Both the position numbers and the translations under genes were made by a program. A stretch of DNA of 11,831 bases from Corynebacterium sp. Its GTDB lineage: Bacteria > Actinomycetota > Actinomycetes > Mycobacteriales > Mycobacteriaceae. Location of the stretch: positions 1-11,831 of the forward strand of contig JAKDIS010000082.1 in NCBI GenBank assembly GCA_030450335.1, in the 5' to 3' direction. Under the pieces are notes generated by a model. The model saw only the letters and a list, made by a program, of their open reading frames with translations, did not search any database and was not told the origin of the DNA. Shown one piece after another: positions 5,770 to 11,831 of this stretch (its first letter is position 1; the number at the start of each line of letters is the position of its first letter).

Positions 5770-7483
5770 CGGGTCACCACCTCCCGGTAGTCGGCGTCGG
5801 CACACAGTTCCCGGTGTCCCGCCACACTCACCGAACCCTCGCGCACGAACACCACGGTGTCGGCGACGGCCAGCAGGCTCGGCGCGGTGGTGACGACCAC
5901 CGCCGTGCCCTGGTCACCGCCGCCGCGCAACTCACGCAACCCGTCGGCGATGCGCGCCTCGGTCACCGAGTCCACCGCCGTGGTGGGGTCCACCAGCACC
6001 CGTGCAAGGGCGCCGCCGTGCAGGGCGCGTGCCAGGGCGATGCGTTGACGTTGCCCGCCGGACAGGTTCGCCCCCTCACCGTCCACCCTGTGGTCCAGGC
6101 CGTCGGCGAACAGGTCGACGAGCTCGTCGACGCCGCTGGCGCGCAGGACGTCCTGCGACACAGTGTCCCCATCGCTACCCGTGATGTTGCTGCGTACCGT
6201 GCCCCGGAACAGGTGGGCCTCGTGCGGGGAGACGCGCAGCACGCCCGGCAGCACCGCCGGGTCGACACCCGCGACGTCCTGCCCGTCGAGGAACAGCCGG
6301 CCGCCACCGGCGGAACCCAGGGCGTCCAGCACACCCCTGCGCGCCTGCGGCGAGGCGCACACCACGGCGGTCAACGCGCCGGGTGCGCAGTGCAGCGGCT
6401 CCCCGTCGCGCGGCAGGACGGTCAGGGTGCGGTCGGCGTCCCCGCCACCCGCCGTCTCGCCGCTACCTCCGTCCCGATGCGCGACAGGTGCGTCCACCCC
6501 GTCGGTGAAGTCGGCGATACGCGCCGCCGACGCCGACGAGCGGGTATAGGACTCCACGACGTGCACGATGATGCCCAACGGGGTGGCCAGGAACGAGGTC
6601 ACACCCAGCACGCCGACCATCGTGCCCACGGTCATCGCCCCGTCGACCACCCGGACGGCGCTGAATACCGCGGCGACGAGGAGCACCACACCGGTCAGCA
6701 GCACCTGGGCGCCCTCGACGCGCCCGGACGCCGCGGCGGAGTCGACCCCGGCGGTGGCCGCGGCACGGCTGCGCCGGGCGTACCAGCCGGCCGCCGTGGA
6801 CTCGCCGCCGATACCGCGCAGCACCTCCACCCCACGCAGGATGTCCGCGGCCGACGCCCCGGCCGCGGCGATGCCGCTCTGCTGGCTGTGGGTCGTGGCC
6901 GACAGCCGCGGCATCAACCACCGCAGGGCGAACAGGGACAGCGGGGACACCAGGACCACCGCCACCCCGACCCAGAGGTCCGCCCACAGCAGGTAGCCGG
7001 CGGAGACCAGCAGGCCGAGCACCGCCGACCCGCCCATGGCGATCTGCATGATCACGCTGCTGGCGTTGTCGCTGTCGGCCGCCGAGAGGGCGGCGACCTC
7101 GCCGGCAGGACGCTGGGGGTGCTGGGCATCACCGGTACGCGCGGGCGCGAGGGCGGCGGCGGTGACCCGGCAGCGCAGCAGGTGCTTCTGCCGGTTCATC
7201 GCGTAGGTGCCGACCCGTGAACCCCACATGAAGCCGAAGCTGAGCATGGCGAAGCAGGCTGCCAGCACCACCAGCCACAGCACCAGGGCCGAGAGGTCGG
7301 ACGGCCCGACGGCCCGACGGCCTCGTCGACGGTCGCGCCGATCACCGCCGGGACCAGCGCCTCGCCCACCGACCAGCCGGTCAGCAGGGCCGCGGCACCG
7401 AGGATCGGGCCGCGTTCCTGCCGGATGACCGTGGTCAGCAGGGACCGTCCGCCATGTCGCCTCTGTTGGGTGTCAGTATCCAC
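5766..7483 (-). pseudogene. ABC half-transporter with degenerate ATP site, frameshifted by 8-bp duplication
   Basis: The gene starts at GTG 7483 and reads well to about residue 59 (ending EAVGPS), then leaves frame and stops at 7196. The rest of the protein (7283 to 5766, 505 aa) is in another frame. Between them lies an 8-bp tandem duplication (7300-7322). Removing one unit joins the halves as EAVGPSDLSALVLW and gives 569 aa, a normal length. In that protein the transmembrane domain covers about residues 20-320 and the ATPase domain the rest. The signature LSGGQ is intact (471-475). Walker A is lost (CASPQARRG at 373-381), the Q-loop Gln is His (418), Walker B ends in VLVDP (493-497) with Pro for the catalytic Glu, and the H-loop His is absent (TTAPSL). 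As written the gene should not give a full protein; internal restart at GTG 7283 has no ribosome site and would lack the first membrane helix. It may be inactive, phase-variable or a sequencing artefact. Confidence 0.85.
7300..7322 (-). repeat. 8-bp tandem repeat causing frameshift
   Basis: On the + strand ACGGCCCG occurs at 7301-7308 and 7309-7316 and continues as ACGGCC to 7322; base 7300 also fits the period, giving 23 bases or almost three units. Loss of one unit restores the reading frame of the overlapping ABC gene. Such repeats are prone to replication slippage. Confidence 0.9.
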
Positions 7484-7489
7484 CCCGAC

Positions 7490-7495
7490 ATTCTA
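7490..7495 (-). promoter_or_regulatory. candidate -10 of the ABC-AraC operon, possibly leaderless
   Basis: On the minus strand TAGAAT (7495 to 7490) ends six bases before the GTG start at 7483, placing +1 at or next to the start codon. No good -35 hexamer sits at 17 bases (ACAAAG at 7518-7513), which would fit a promoter needing an activator such as the AraC protein encoded in this operon. No strong ribosome site precedes the GTG. Confidence 0.4.
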
Positions 7496-7502
7496 TGCCA
7501 GT

Positions 7503-7522
7503 CTGTGTCAGCCTTTGTCAGC
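7503..7522 (-). repeat. 10-bp direct repeat upstream of ABC operon, possible regulator site
   Basis: On the minus strand GCTGACAAAG (7522-7513) is followed directly by GCTGACACAG (7512-7503), two 10-bp units differing at one base. They lie on one DNA face, one helical turn apart, covering the -35 region of the candidate promoter. AraC-family proteins commonly bind direct repeats there. The repeat also contains the stop codon of the DUF4395 gene (7520-7518). Binding is an inference. Confidence 0.45.
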
Positions 7523-8132
7523 GACGCATCGGGACCGCACAGTCGGCCCGGACGTCGTCACGCACCACTCCCCAACCCTGCAGACGGGCGAAGAGCAGGC
7601 AGCCCAGACAGATCCCGAGGAAACCCTCCAGGGACGCCGCGACGACGAGCAGCAGGAGCACCACGTCCGACGCCCCGGTCAGGCCCGCGACGCGCAGGCC
7701 GAGCGCGGCCGCGGAGAACACCAGGCCGATAGTCTGGGCGAACCGTTTCGGCGCCCCGCCGACCATCACCGGTTCCCCGAAGACCCGCGGGGCCAACCAC
7801 CGCACGCTCAGCTGTCCGAAGGGGTCGAAACGGGGTCCGGCGAGGACCCGGAGGACGAATCCGGCCAGGAGCAGTGAACCGGCCACCAGCGCCGCGACGT
7901 CCAGCCCCGCCCGCGACAGGGCCACGGTGACCAGTGCCAGGACCACAACGAGCATCGCCGTGGTCCGCGCCGCGCGGTCGTTGACCACCGGTGGGAACCA
8001 CCACAACGAGCGGATCCCGCCGGGCGGTTGCGCATTCGGCGCATTCGGCGCAGACGCCACAGCGTCCTGCCCGGCGATGAAGCCGGGGCGCTGGCGTCCC
8101 AGGCGGTTCAGTTCGGTGAGCTGCTCGTCCAT
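7518..8132 (-). CDS. DUF4395-family membrane protein
   Basis: A 204-aa integral membrane protein with about four hydrophobic segments (58-75, 78-97, 131-150, 155-181). Family marks are FDPFGQLSVRWLAPR (102-116), PKRFAQTIGLVF (128-139) and LEGFLGICLGCLLFARL (168-184), the last with a CxxC pair (C175, C178). DUF4395 proteins are often found near rhodanese or thioredoxin-like genes and the Cys pair suggests thiol chemistry, but no activity is established. An N-terminal extension of about 45 residues precedes the usual beginning of the domain (FPPVVNDRAAR) and contains a duplicated APN unit. The start at 8132 has a GGAG only two bases away, so a later start is possible. It lies 76 bases after cmk-der and 34 bases before the ABC gene, on the same strand. 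Confidence 0.85.
   Translation of the reverse strand: MDEQLTELNRLGRQRPGFIAGQDAVASAPNAPNAQPPGGIRSLWWFPPVVNDRAARTTAMLVVVLALVTVALSRAGLDVAALVAGSLLLAGFVLRVLAGPRFDPFGQLSVRWLAPRVFGEPVMVGGAPKRFAQTIGLVFSAAALGLRVAGLTGASDVVLLLLVVAASLEGFLGICLGCLLFARLQGWGVVRDDVRADCAVPMRR
8032..8049 (-). repeat. 9-bp in-frame tandem duplication in DUF4395 gene
   Basis: GCATTCGGC occurs twice in tandem (8032-8040, 8041-8049 on the + strand). The unit is three codons long, so it only duplicates residues (APNAPN, about 28-33) in the N-terminal extension and does not alter the frame. Confidence 0.85.
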
Positions 8133-8147
8133 GACTCCAAGAAGCTA

Positions 8148-8167
8148 CCCCCGTCGGCTCCCGGGGG
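8148..8167 (-). other. GC-rich hairpin between cmk-der and DUF4395 gene
   Basis: CCCCCG (8148-8153) and CGGGGG (8162-8167) form a six-base-pair stem with an eight-base loop. No T-run follows in the direction of transcription, so it is not a standard intrinsic terminator. It ends 15 bases before the DUF4395 start and could affect its translation or mRNA stability. It could also be chance in GC-rich DNA. Confidence 0.3.
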
Positions 8168-8208
8168 CCAGGGTTGCGCTCACCGGGAAACCGCGTACCC
8201 CCCTACTT

Positions 8209-10587
8209 CTACTTCTTGCGGCCGCGCTTCTCGCGCACGCGCACGGCGATGCGCACCGGCGAGCCCTCGAAACCGAAGGACTCACGCAGGCGTCGCTCCA
8301 GGAACCGGCGGTAGCCGTGCTCCAGGAAACCGGTGGTGAACAGCACGATCACCGGCGGCTCGGAGGAGGCCTGGGTGGCGAACAGCACGCGCGGCAGGCG
8401 TCCGCCACGCATCGGCGGCGGGGTCTGCGCGATCACCGCACGCAGCCAGGTGTTCAGCTGGCCGGTGGGGATACGCAGGTCCCAGCTCTCCAGCGCCTCG
8501 ATCATGGCCGGCTCGAGGCGCTGCAGCGCCCGGCCGGTACGCGCGGAGATGTTCACCCGACGCGCCCACGGCACGTGGGCGAGCTGCTGGTCGATCTCGC
8601 GCTCCAGCTCGTCGCGACGCTCCTCGTCGACGAGGTCCCACTTGTTGTAGGCCACGACGAGGGCACGCCCGGAGTCCAGGATCATGCGCAGCACGCGCTG
8701 GTCCTGCTCGGCGATCGGCTCGGAGGCGTCGACCAGGAAGATCGCGACCTCGGAGGAGTCGATCGCCGCGCGGGTGCGCAGTGAGGCGTAGAACTCGTGA
8801 CCGCGGGCGGTCTTGGTCTTCTTGCGGATCCCGGCGGTGTCGACGAAGCGCCAGGCGCGTTCGTTGAGCTCCACGACCGAGTCCACCGGGTCCACCGTGG
8901 TGCCGGCGACGTTGTCGACGACCGAGCGCTCCTCGCCGGTGATCTTGTTCAGCAGCGAGGACTTGCCCACGTTGGGGCGTCCGACCAGGGCCACACGCCG
9001 CGGTCCGGAGATCACCGCGGTCTGACGCGGGGTCTCCGGGAAGCTGGCGAGCACCTGGTCGAGCACGTCGGCCGCGCCGCGGCCGTGCTGTGCGGAGACC
9101 GGGAAGGGGTTGTCCAGGCCCAGGGCCCAGAACTCGGCCATGTCACCGTACTGCGAGTCGGAGTCGAACTTGTTCGACACCAGCACCACCGGCACCTCGG
9201 AGCGCTGCAGGCGGCGGGCGATGACCTCGTCGGTGGCGGTGATGCCGACCTTGGTGTCCACCACGAAGACGATGACGTCGGCGGTGGCCATGGCGGTCTC
9301 CGCCTGACGGGCGATGGCCCCGTGGATGCCCTTGGCGTCCGGGTCCCATCCGCCGGTGTCCTGCACCCAGAAACGTCGGCCGTTCCAGTCGCCCAGGTAG
9401 GAGATGCGGTCGCGGGTCACGCCGGGGAAGTCCTCCACGACGGCCTCACGACGCCCGATGAACCGGTTGACCAGGGTGGACTTGCCCACGTTGGGACGGC
9501 CCACCACAGCGACGGTGCACAGCGCCTCCTGCTCGGCACGGTCGTCGCCCAGTACGCCGAAGGCCTCCTCGACGGCGGACCAGTCGGTGTCCTCGGCGTC
9601 GGCGCTGAGCAGGTCGAAGTCGGCGAACTCGGAGTCGTCGAACTCGGGCTCGGTGAAGTCGCTGTCGTCGAAGTCGCTGTCGTCGAAGTCCTCGAAGACG
9701 TCTTCGCCGGACACCGCGTCCTCGTCGATCACGGAGTCGTCGGTCGCGTCCTCGTCGTCCGCATCCTCAGCGGAGTCGTCGGCACCGCCGATGACCTCGC
9801 CTTCGGCGGTGCGGAAGACGAGCTCCTCTCCCCCGTCGGACGCCTCCTCCAGGGTGGCGGGACGCGTGGCGGACTCCGCCGCCAGGCGGGTCAGCTCGGC
9901 GAGCACCGCCTCGACGTCCATGTCACCGGTGTCGAGCACGGTGGCGTCGTCGGCGGGACGCAGCGGCGAGACCGCGCGCGAGGAGTCCGCGGCGTCGCGG
10001 CGTTCGACGTCGGCGAGCACCGCGTCGAAGTCGGCGTCCCGCCCTGCGGCGACGTCCTGCACGTACCGGCGACGGGCACGCACCTCGGCGCTGGCGGTCA
10101 TGAAGACCTTGCAGGACGCGTCGGGGAACACCGCGGTACCGATGTCACGGCCCTCGACGACGCAGCGTCCGGCGCGCAGGGCCAGGGAACGCTGCAGTGC
10201 CACGAGGTTCTCCCGGACCTCCGGGATCGCCGAGACGGCGGACACGTGCGCGGTGACCTCGGTTCCACGGATCTCCCCGGAGACGTCCTCTCCGTCCAGG
10301 AGCACCTCGGTGGCGGCCGGGTCCTCGTTGACGAGCAGCGGCAGGTCTGCGGTGGCGGCGACGACCGCCTCGGTGTTCTCCGGGTCGATGCCGGCACGCA
10401 GGACGTGCAGCGTCGCCACCCGGTACATCGCGCCGGTGTCCAGGTACCGGGCGCCCGCGGCGCGCGCCAGCAGGCGGCTGACGGTCGACTTGCCCGTGCC
10501 GGACGGGCCGTCCACCGCGACGATGAATCCCCCGCCGGCGATGTTGTCGACAGTGCTCAGGTCGGTGACGTCGGTCGTGTCAGTCAC
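8209..10587 (-). CDS. cytidylate kinase–Der GTPase fusion
   Basis: A single polypeptide (792 aa from GTG 10587) joins two enzymes. Residues about 20-236 are cytidylate kinase, which phosphorylates CMP/dCMP: P-loop GPSGTGKST (27-35), DTGAMYR (50-56), [13 protein letters not shown] (145-157). An acidic, low-complexity linker (about 250-350) follows. Residues about 356-792 are Der (EngA), the double GTPase for 50S ribosome assembly: G1 GRPNVGKST (363-371), DTGG (410-413) and NKFD (472-475) in domain one; GRPNVGKSS (536-544), DTAG (583-586) and NKWD (648-651) in domain two; then the KH-like domain (about 700-792) with a basic tail KRGRKK. I prefer GTG 10587 because GAGAGGA (10599-10593) precedes it. 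In-frame starts at 10632 (ATG, overlapping the rluB stop as TGATG) and 10635 would add 15 or 16 hydrophilic residues. Both enzymes look intact. It is co-transcribed with rluB. Separate cmk and der genes are the more familiar arrangement; fused forms are annotated in some actinobacteria. Confidence 0.93.
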   Translation of the reverse strand: MTDTTDVTDLSTVDNIAGGGFIVAVDGPSGTGKSTVSRLLARAAGARYLDTGAMYRVATLHVLRAGIDPENTEAVVAATADLPLLVNEDPAATEVLLDGEDVSGEIRGTEVTAHVSAVSAIPEVRENLVALQRSLALRAGRCVVEGRDIGTAVFPDASCKVFMTASAEVRARRRYVQDVAAGRDADFDAVLADVERRDAADSSRAVSPLRPADDATVLDTGDMDVEAVLAELTRLAAESATRPATLEEASDGGEELVFRTAEGEVIGGADDSAEDADDEDATDDSVIDEDAVSGEDVFEDFDDSDFDDSDFTEPEFDDSEFADFDLLSADAEDTDWSAVEEAFGVLGDDRAEQEALCTVAVVGRPNVGKSTLVNRFIGRREAVVEDFPGVTRDRISYLGDWNGRRFWVQDTGGWDPDAKGIHGAIARQAETAMATADVIVFVVDTKVGITATDEVIARRLQRSEVPVVLVSNKFDSDSQYGDMAEFWALGLDNPFPVSAQHGRGAADVLDQVLASFPETPRQTAVISGPRRVALVGRPNVGKSSLLNKITGEERSVVDNVAGTTVDPVDSVVELNERAWRFVDTAGIRKKTKTARGHEFYASLRTRAAIDSSEVAIFLVDASEPIAEQDQRVLRMILDSGRALVVAYNKWDLVDEERRDELEREIDQQLAHVPWARRVNISARTGRALQRLEPAMIEALESWDLRIPTGQLNTWLRAVIAQTPPPMRGGRLPRVLFATQASSEPPVIVLFTTGFLEHGYRRFLERRLRESFGFEGSPVRIAVRVREKRGRKK
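9655..9690 (-). repeat. 15-bp in-frame repeat in Cmk–Der linker
   Basis: GAAGTCGCTGTCGTC on the + strand occurs at 9655-9669 and 9670-9684 and partly continues to 9690. It encodes repeated FDDSD units in the acidic linker. Variant units ([10 protein letters not shown]) lie next to it, so the linker probably grew by in-frame duplication. Confidence 0.85.
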
Positions 10588-10631
10588 GTCGTTCCTCTCG
10601 TTGTTCCGTCCGTCGTTCATCGCGTTGTCCA

Positions 10632-11546
10632 TCACAGCTGCACCGCGTTGTAGAGGCTCGTCAGCTCGGCGCGGTTCAGTGCGCGCAGGGTGCCGGGCTT
10701 CTGCTCGCCGAGCTGCACGGTGTGGACCTTGGTGCGCACCAGGGCCTGGACCGGGAAGCCGGCCTCCTTGAGCATGCGACGCACGATGTGCTTGCGGCCC
10801 TCGTGGATCTCGAGCTTGATCAGGGACTTGCCCTGCCAGACGTCGATGATCTGCACGTAGTCGGCACGTGCGATGCCGTCCTCCAGGTCGATACCGTCCT
10901 TGAGCTGGTGGATCAGCCGACGGTCGGCCTCGCCCAGCACGGTGGCCAGGTAGGTCTTCGAGACCTCGTAGCGCGGGTGCATCAGCCGGTTGGCGAGCTC
11001 CCCGTCGTTGGTGACCAGCAGCAGCCCCTCCGTGGCGGCGTCGAGACGACCCACGTGGAAGAGGCGCTGGCCGGCGGCGACACGCTCGCCGACGAGGTCG
11101 CCGACGCAGGGGCGTCCCATGTCGTCGCTCATGGTGGACTGGAAACCGCGCGGCTTGTTCAGCGCGTAGGTCACCAGGTTCTCGTCGACGAGCACGCGGG
11201 TGCCGTCGACGCGGATGACGTCCTTGTCCGGGTTCACCCGGATGCCCTGCTGGGTCACGGTCGTGCCGTTGACGTCGACACGTCCGGCGTCGATGAGCTT
11301 CTCGCTCATCCGGCGGGAGGCCACACCTGCGGCGGCGAGAACCTTCTGCAGGCGGACGGACTTGTCCTCTGCGGCGTTCTTCGAGCCGCCCTTGGAGGAA
11401 CCGCCGGCGTTCTTGCCGGACTCCGGGGGCTTGCGGTCGGGGACGTGCTGCTTACGGGCCGGGCGGGCGTTGGACACGTACAGGTCGGCCGGGGCCTTGC
11501 CTGGTTCCTGTTCCGGTGTGCCGTCTCGGCGAGCGGGGGTGTTCAC
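10632..11546 (-). CDS. rluB: 23S rRNA pseudouridine synthase, RluB type
   Basis: A 304-aa RsuA/RluB-family enzyme that isomerises uridine to pseudouridine in ribosomal RNA. A basic, low-complexity tail rich in Lys, Gly, Ser and Pro (1-62) precedes an S4 RNA-binding domain (about 64-112; [16 protein letters not shown]). The catalytic domain (about 124-290) carries the active-site Asp169 in [18 protein letters not shown] (164-181), with [12 protein letters not shown] further on. The GTG start at 11546 has GAGGA (11557-11553) six bases upstream. It leads the cmk-der gene by a short gap; rluB-cmk-der is a conserved order in corynebacteria. RluB is assigned over RsuA and RluE by this context and the N-terminal S4 form; the exact target base is inferred. 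Confidence 0.92.
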   Translation of the reverse strand: MNTPARRDGTPEQEPGKAPADLYVSNARPARKQHVPDRKPPESGKNAGGSSKGGSKNAAEDKSVRLQKVLAAAGVASRRMSEKLIDAGRVDVNGTTVTQQGIRVNPDKDVIRVDGTRVLVDENLVTYALNKPRGFQSTMSDDMGRPCVGDLVGERVAAGQRLFHVGRLDAATEGLLLVTNDGELANRLMHPRYEVSKTYLATVLGEADRRLIHQLKDGIDLEDGIARADYVQIIDVWQGKSLIKLEIHEGRKHIVRRMLKEAGFPVQALVRTKVHTVQLGEQKPGTLRALNRAELTSLYNAVQL

Positions 11547-11595
11547 GAAAAGTCCTCATCAATCAGTCGAGGGTGTTCAGTTATGTCAGTTGACC

Positions 11596-11625
11596 AGTGT
11601 AACCCCTCGTCGGGACATCGGTTAG
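11596..11625 (-). promoter_or_regulatory. weak candidate promoter of rluB-cmk-der
   Basis: On the minus strand TACACT (11601-11596) could serve as a -10, with the poor -35 match CTAACC (11625-11620) 18 bases upstream. The 5' leader would be about 45 bases. It is the best candidate I see in the 11547-11773 divergent region for this strand, and it is weak. Confidence 0.25.
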
Positions 11626-11694
11626 TCGACGGTGGGGACGGCTCACCGGGTGAGGATCCCCGGCATCTACGACAATACAGAAGTCCCCGCCTAT

Positions 11695-11710
11695 TCGAAC
11701 ATGTGATTGA
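11695..11710 (+). promoter_or_regulatory. candidate LexA (SOS) box
   Basis: TCGAACATGTGATTGA matches the actinobacterial SOS consensus TCGAAC-N4-GTTCGA at 10 of 12 defined positions: the left half is perfect and the right half (GATTGA) has two mismatches. It covers the expected -35 region of the promoter for the gene at 11774, a typical repressor position. The call is by eye. Confidence 0.45.
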
Positions 11711-11724
11711 CCATGTCCGTGGCG

Positions 11725-11730
11725 TATAGT
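11725..11730 (+). promoter_or_regulatory. candidate -10 of the gene at 11774
   Basis: TATAGT (11725-11730) matches TATAAT at five of six positions in an otherwise GC-rich stretch, about 37 bases before the ribosome site region's start codon. A TTGACC (11707-11712) is only 12 bases upstream, too near for a normal -35, so the promoter would rely on the -10 or a poor -35. Confidence 0.5.
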
Positions 11731-11773
11731 ACACTTCCGTCAAGGAAGCCAACCACAGGGGGACGCTGGCACC

Positions 11774-11831
11774 ATGACCGACAACACCACACCCGCGATG
11801 AGCATGGACGACATCCAACGCCACCTCAACC
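11774..11831 (+). CDS. 5' end of an unrecognised gene (partial)
   Basis: An ATG at 11774 follows a good ribosome site, AGGGGGA (11757-11763), ten bases upstream, and stays open to the window end (19 codons). The visible protein begins MTDNTTPAMSMDDIQRHLN: a short polar start then an apparent helix. I do not recognise the family. It is divergent from rluB and has a good -10 and a candidate LexA box, so it may be induced by DNA damage. Only its start can be supported from this window. Confidence 0.6.
   Translation, partial: MTDNTTPAMSMDDIQRHLN

Noticed and set aside
4123..5790. Long open frame on the + strand opposite the second ABC gene
   Set aside because: Composition is His/Gly/Arg/Gln-rich without domains, and it mirrors the codon pattern of the strongly supported minus-strand ABC gene; an artefact of high GC.
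5688..7220. 510-codon open frame on the + strand opposite the first ABC gene
   Set aside because: Low-complexity His/Gly/Arg/Gln translation with no recognisable motif; antisense shadow.
8148..8167. Terminator after cmk-der
   Set aside because: The stem is stable but no T-run follows it on the transcribed strand; listed only as a hairpin.
8797..10653. 618-codon open frame on the + strand opposite cmk-der
   Set aside because: It is a Val/Gly/His-rich antisense shadow of a gene with clear P-loop and GTPase motifs; no domain and no convincing start.
11733..11748. Short inverted repeat CTTCC-GTCAA-GGAAG in the leader of the edge gene
   Set aside because: Only five base pairs, with no supporting context; too short to call an operator or riboswitch.
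1..11831. CRISPR array, insertion sequence or riboswitch
   Set aside because: No spaced repeat series, transposase, terminal inverted repeats or recognisable riboswitch core was found on reading both strands.

Overview
The window is GC-rich with dense, overlapping genes, and the content points to an actinobacterium, most likely a Corynebacterium or close relative. The clues are a cytidylate kinase–Der fusion, lipoproteins with Asp/Ser/Thr-rich linkers, an apparent DtxR-type iron operator, and promoters placed so close to start codons that the mRNAs would be leaderless. The species cannot be named from sequence reading alone.

Layout. (1) 114-221: a tRNA-Pro(GGG) gene with a clear intrinsic terminator, then a 60-aa PspC-type membrane protein (258-440, +). 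(2) 524-1246 (+): a Cu/Zn superoxide dismutase-like lipoprotein with its own promoter. (3) 1303-3224 (+): an iron-uptake pair. A siderophore-binding lipoprotein probably starts as a leaderless mRNA under a DtxR-like box, and a siderophore-interacting flavoprotein reductase is coupled to it by a GTGA overlap. (4) 7483-3209 (-): a convergent, tightly overlapped operon of two exporter-fold ABC half-transporters followed by an AraC-family regulator. Its last gene overlaps the end of the siderophore reductase gene tail to tail. (5) 8132-7518 (-): a DUF4395 membrane protein. (6) 11546-8209 (-): the housekeeping pair rluB and cmk-der. (7) 11774-end (+): the first 19 codons of an unrecognised gene, divergent from rluB, with a LexA-like (SOS) box at its promoter.

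How the genes fit together. Genes 1327-7483 look like one iron-siderophore island. It has a capture protein, a reductase that would release iron, a pair of fused membrane/ATPase half-transporters and an AraC regulator. The set recalls the YbtP-YbtQ-YbtA and IrtA-IrtB systems, in which exporter-fold ABC heterodimers import siderophores; that functional assignment is inference.

Two features stand out. First, the ABC pair is complementary in its ATPase motifs. One subunit keeps Walker A, Walker B and the H-loop but has lost the LSGGQ signature; the other keeps LSGGQ but has lost Walker A, the catalytic Glu and the H-loop His. Only one of the two composite ATP sites could work. Second, the first ABC gene is broken by an 8-bp tandem duplication (7300-7322). 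Removing one unit restores a 569-aa protein, so this is either a recent null allele, a reversible slippage switch or a sequencing error.
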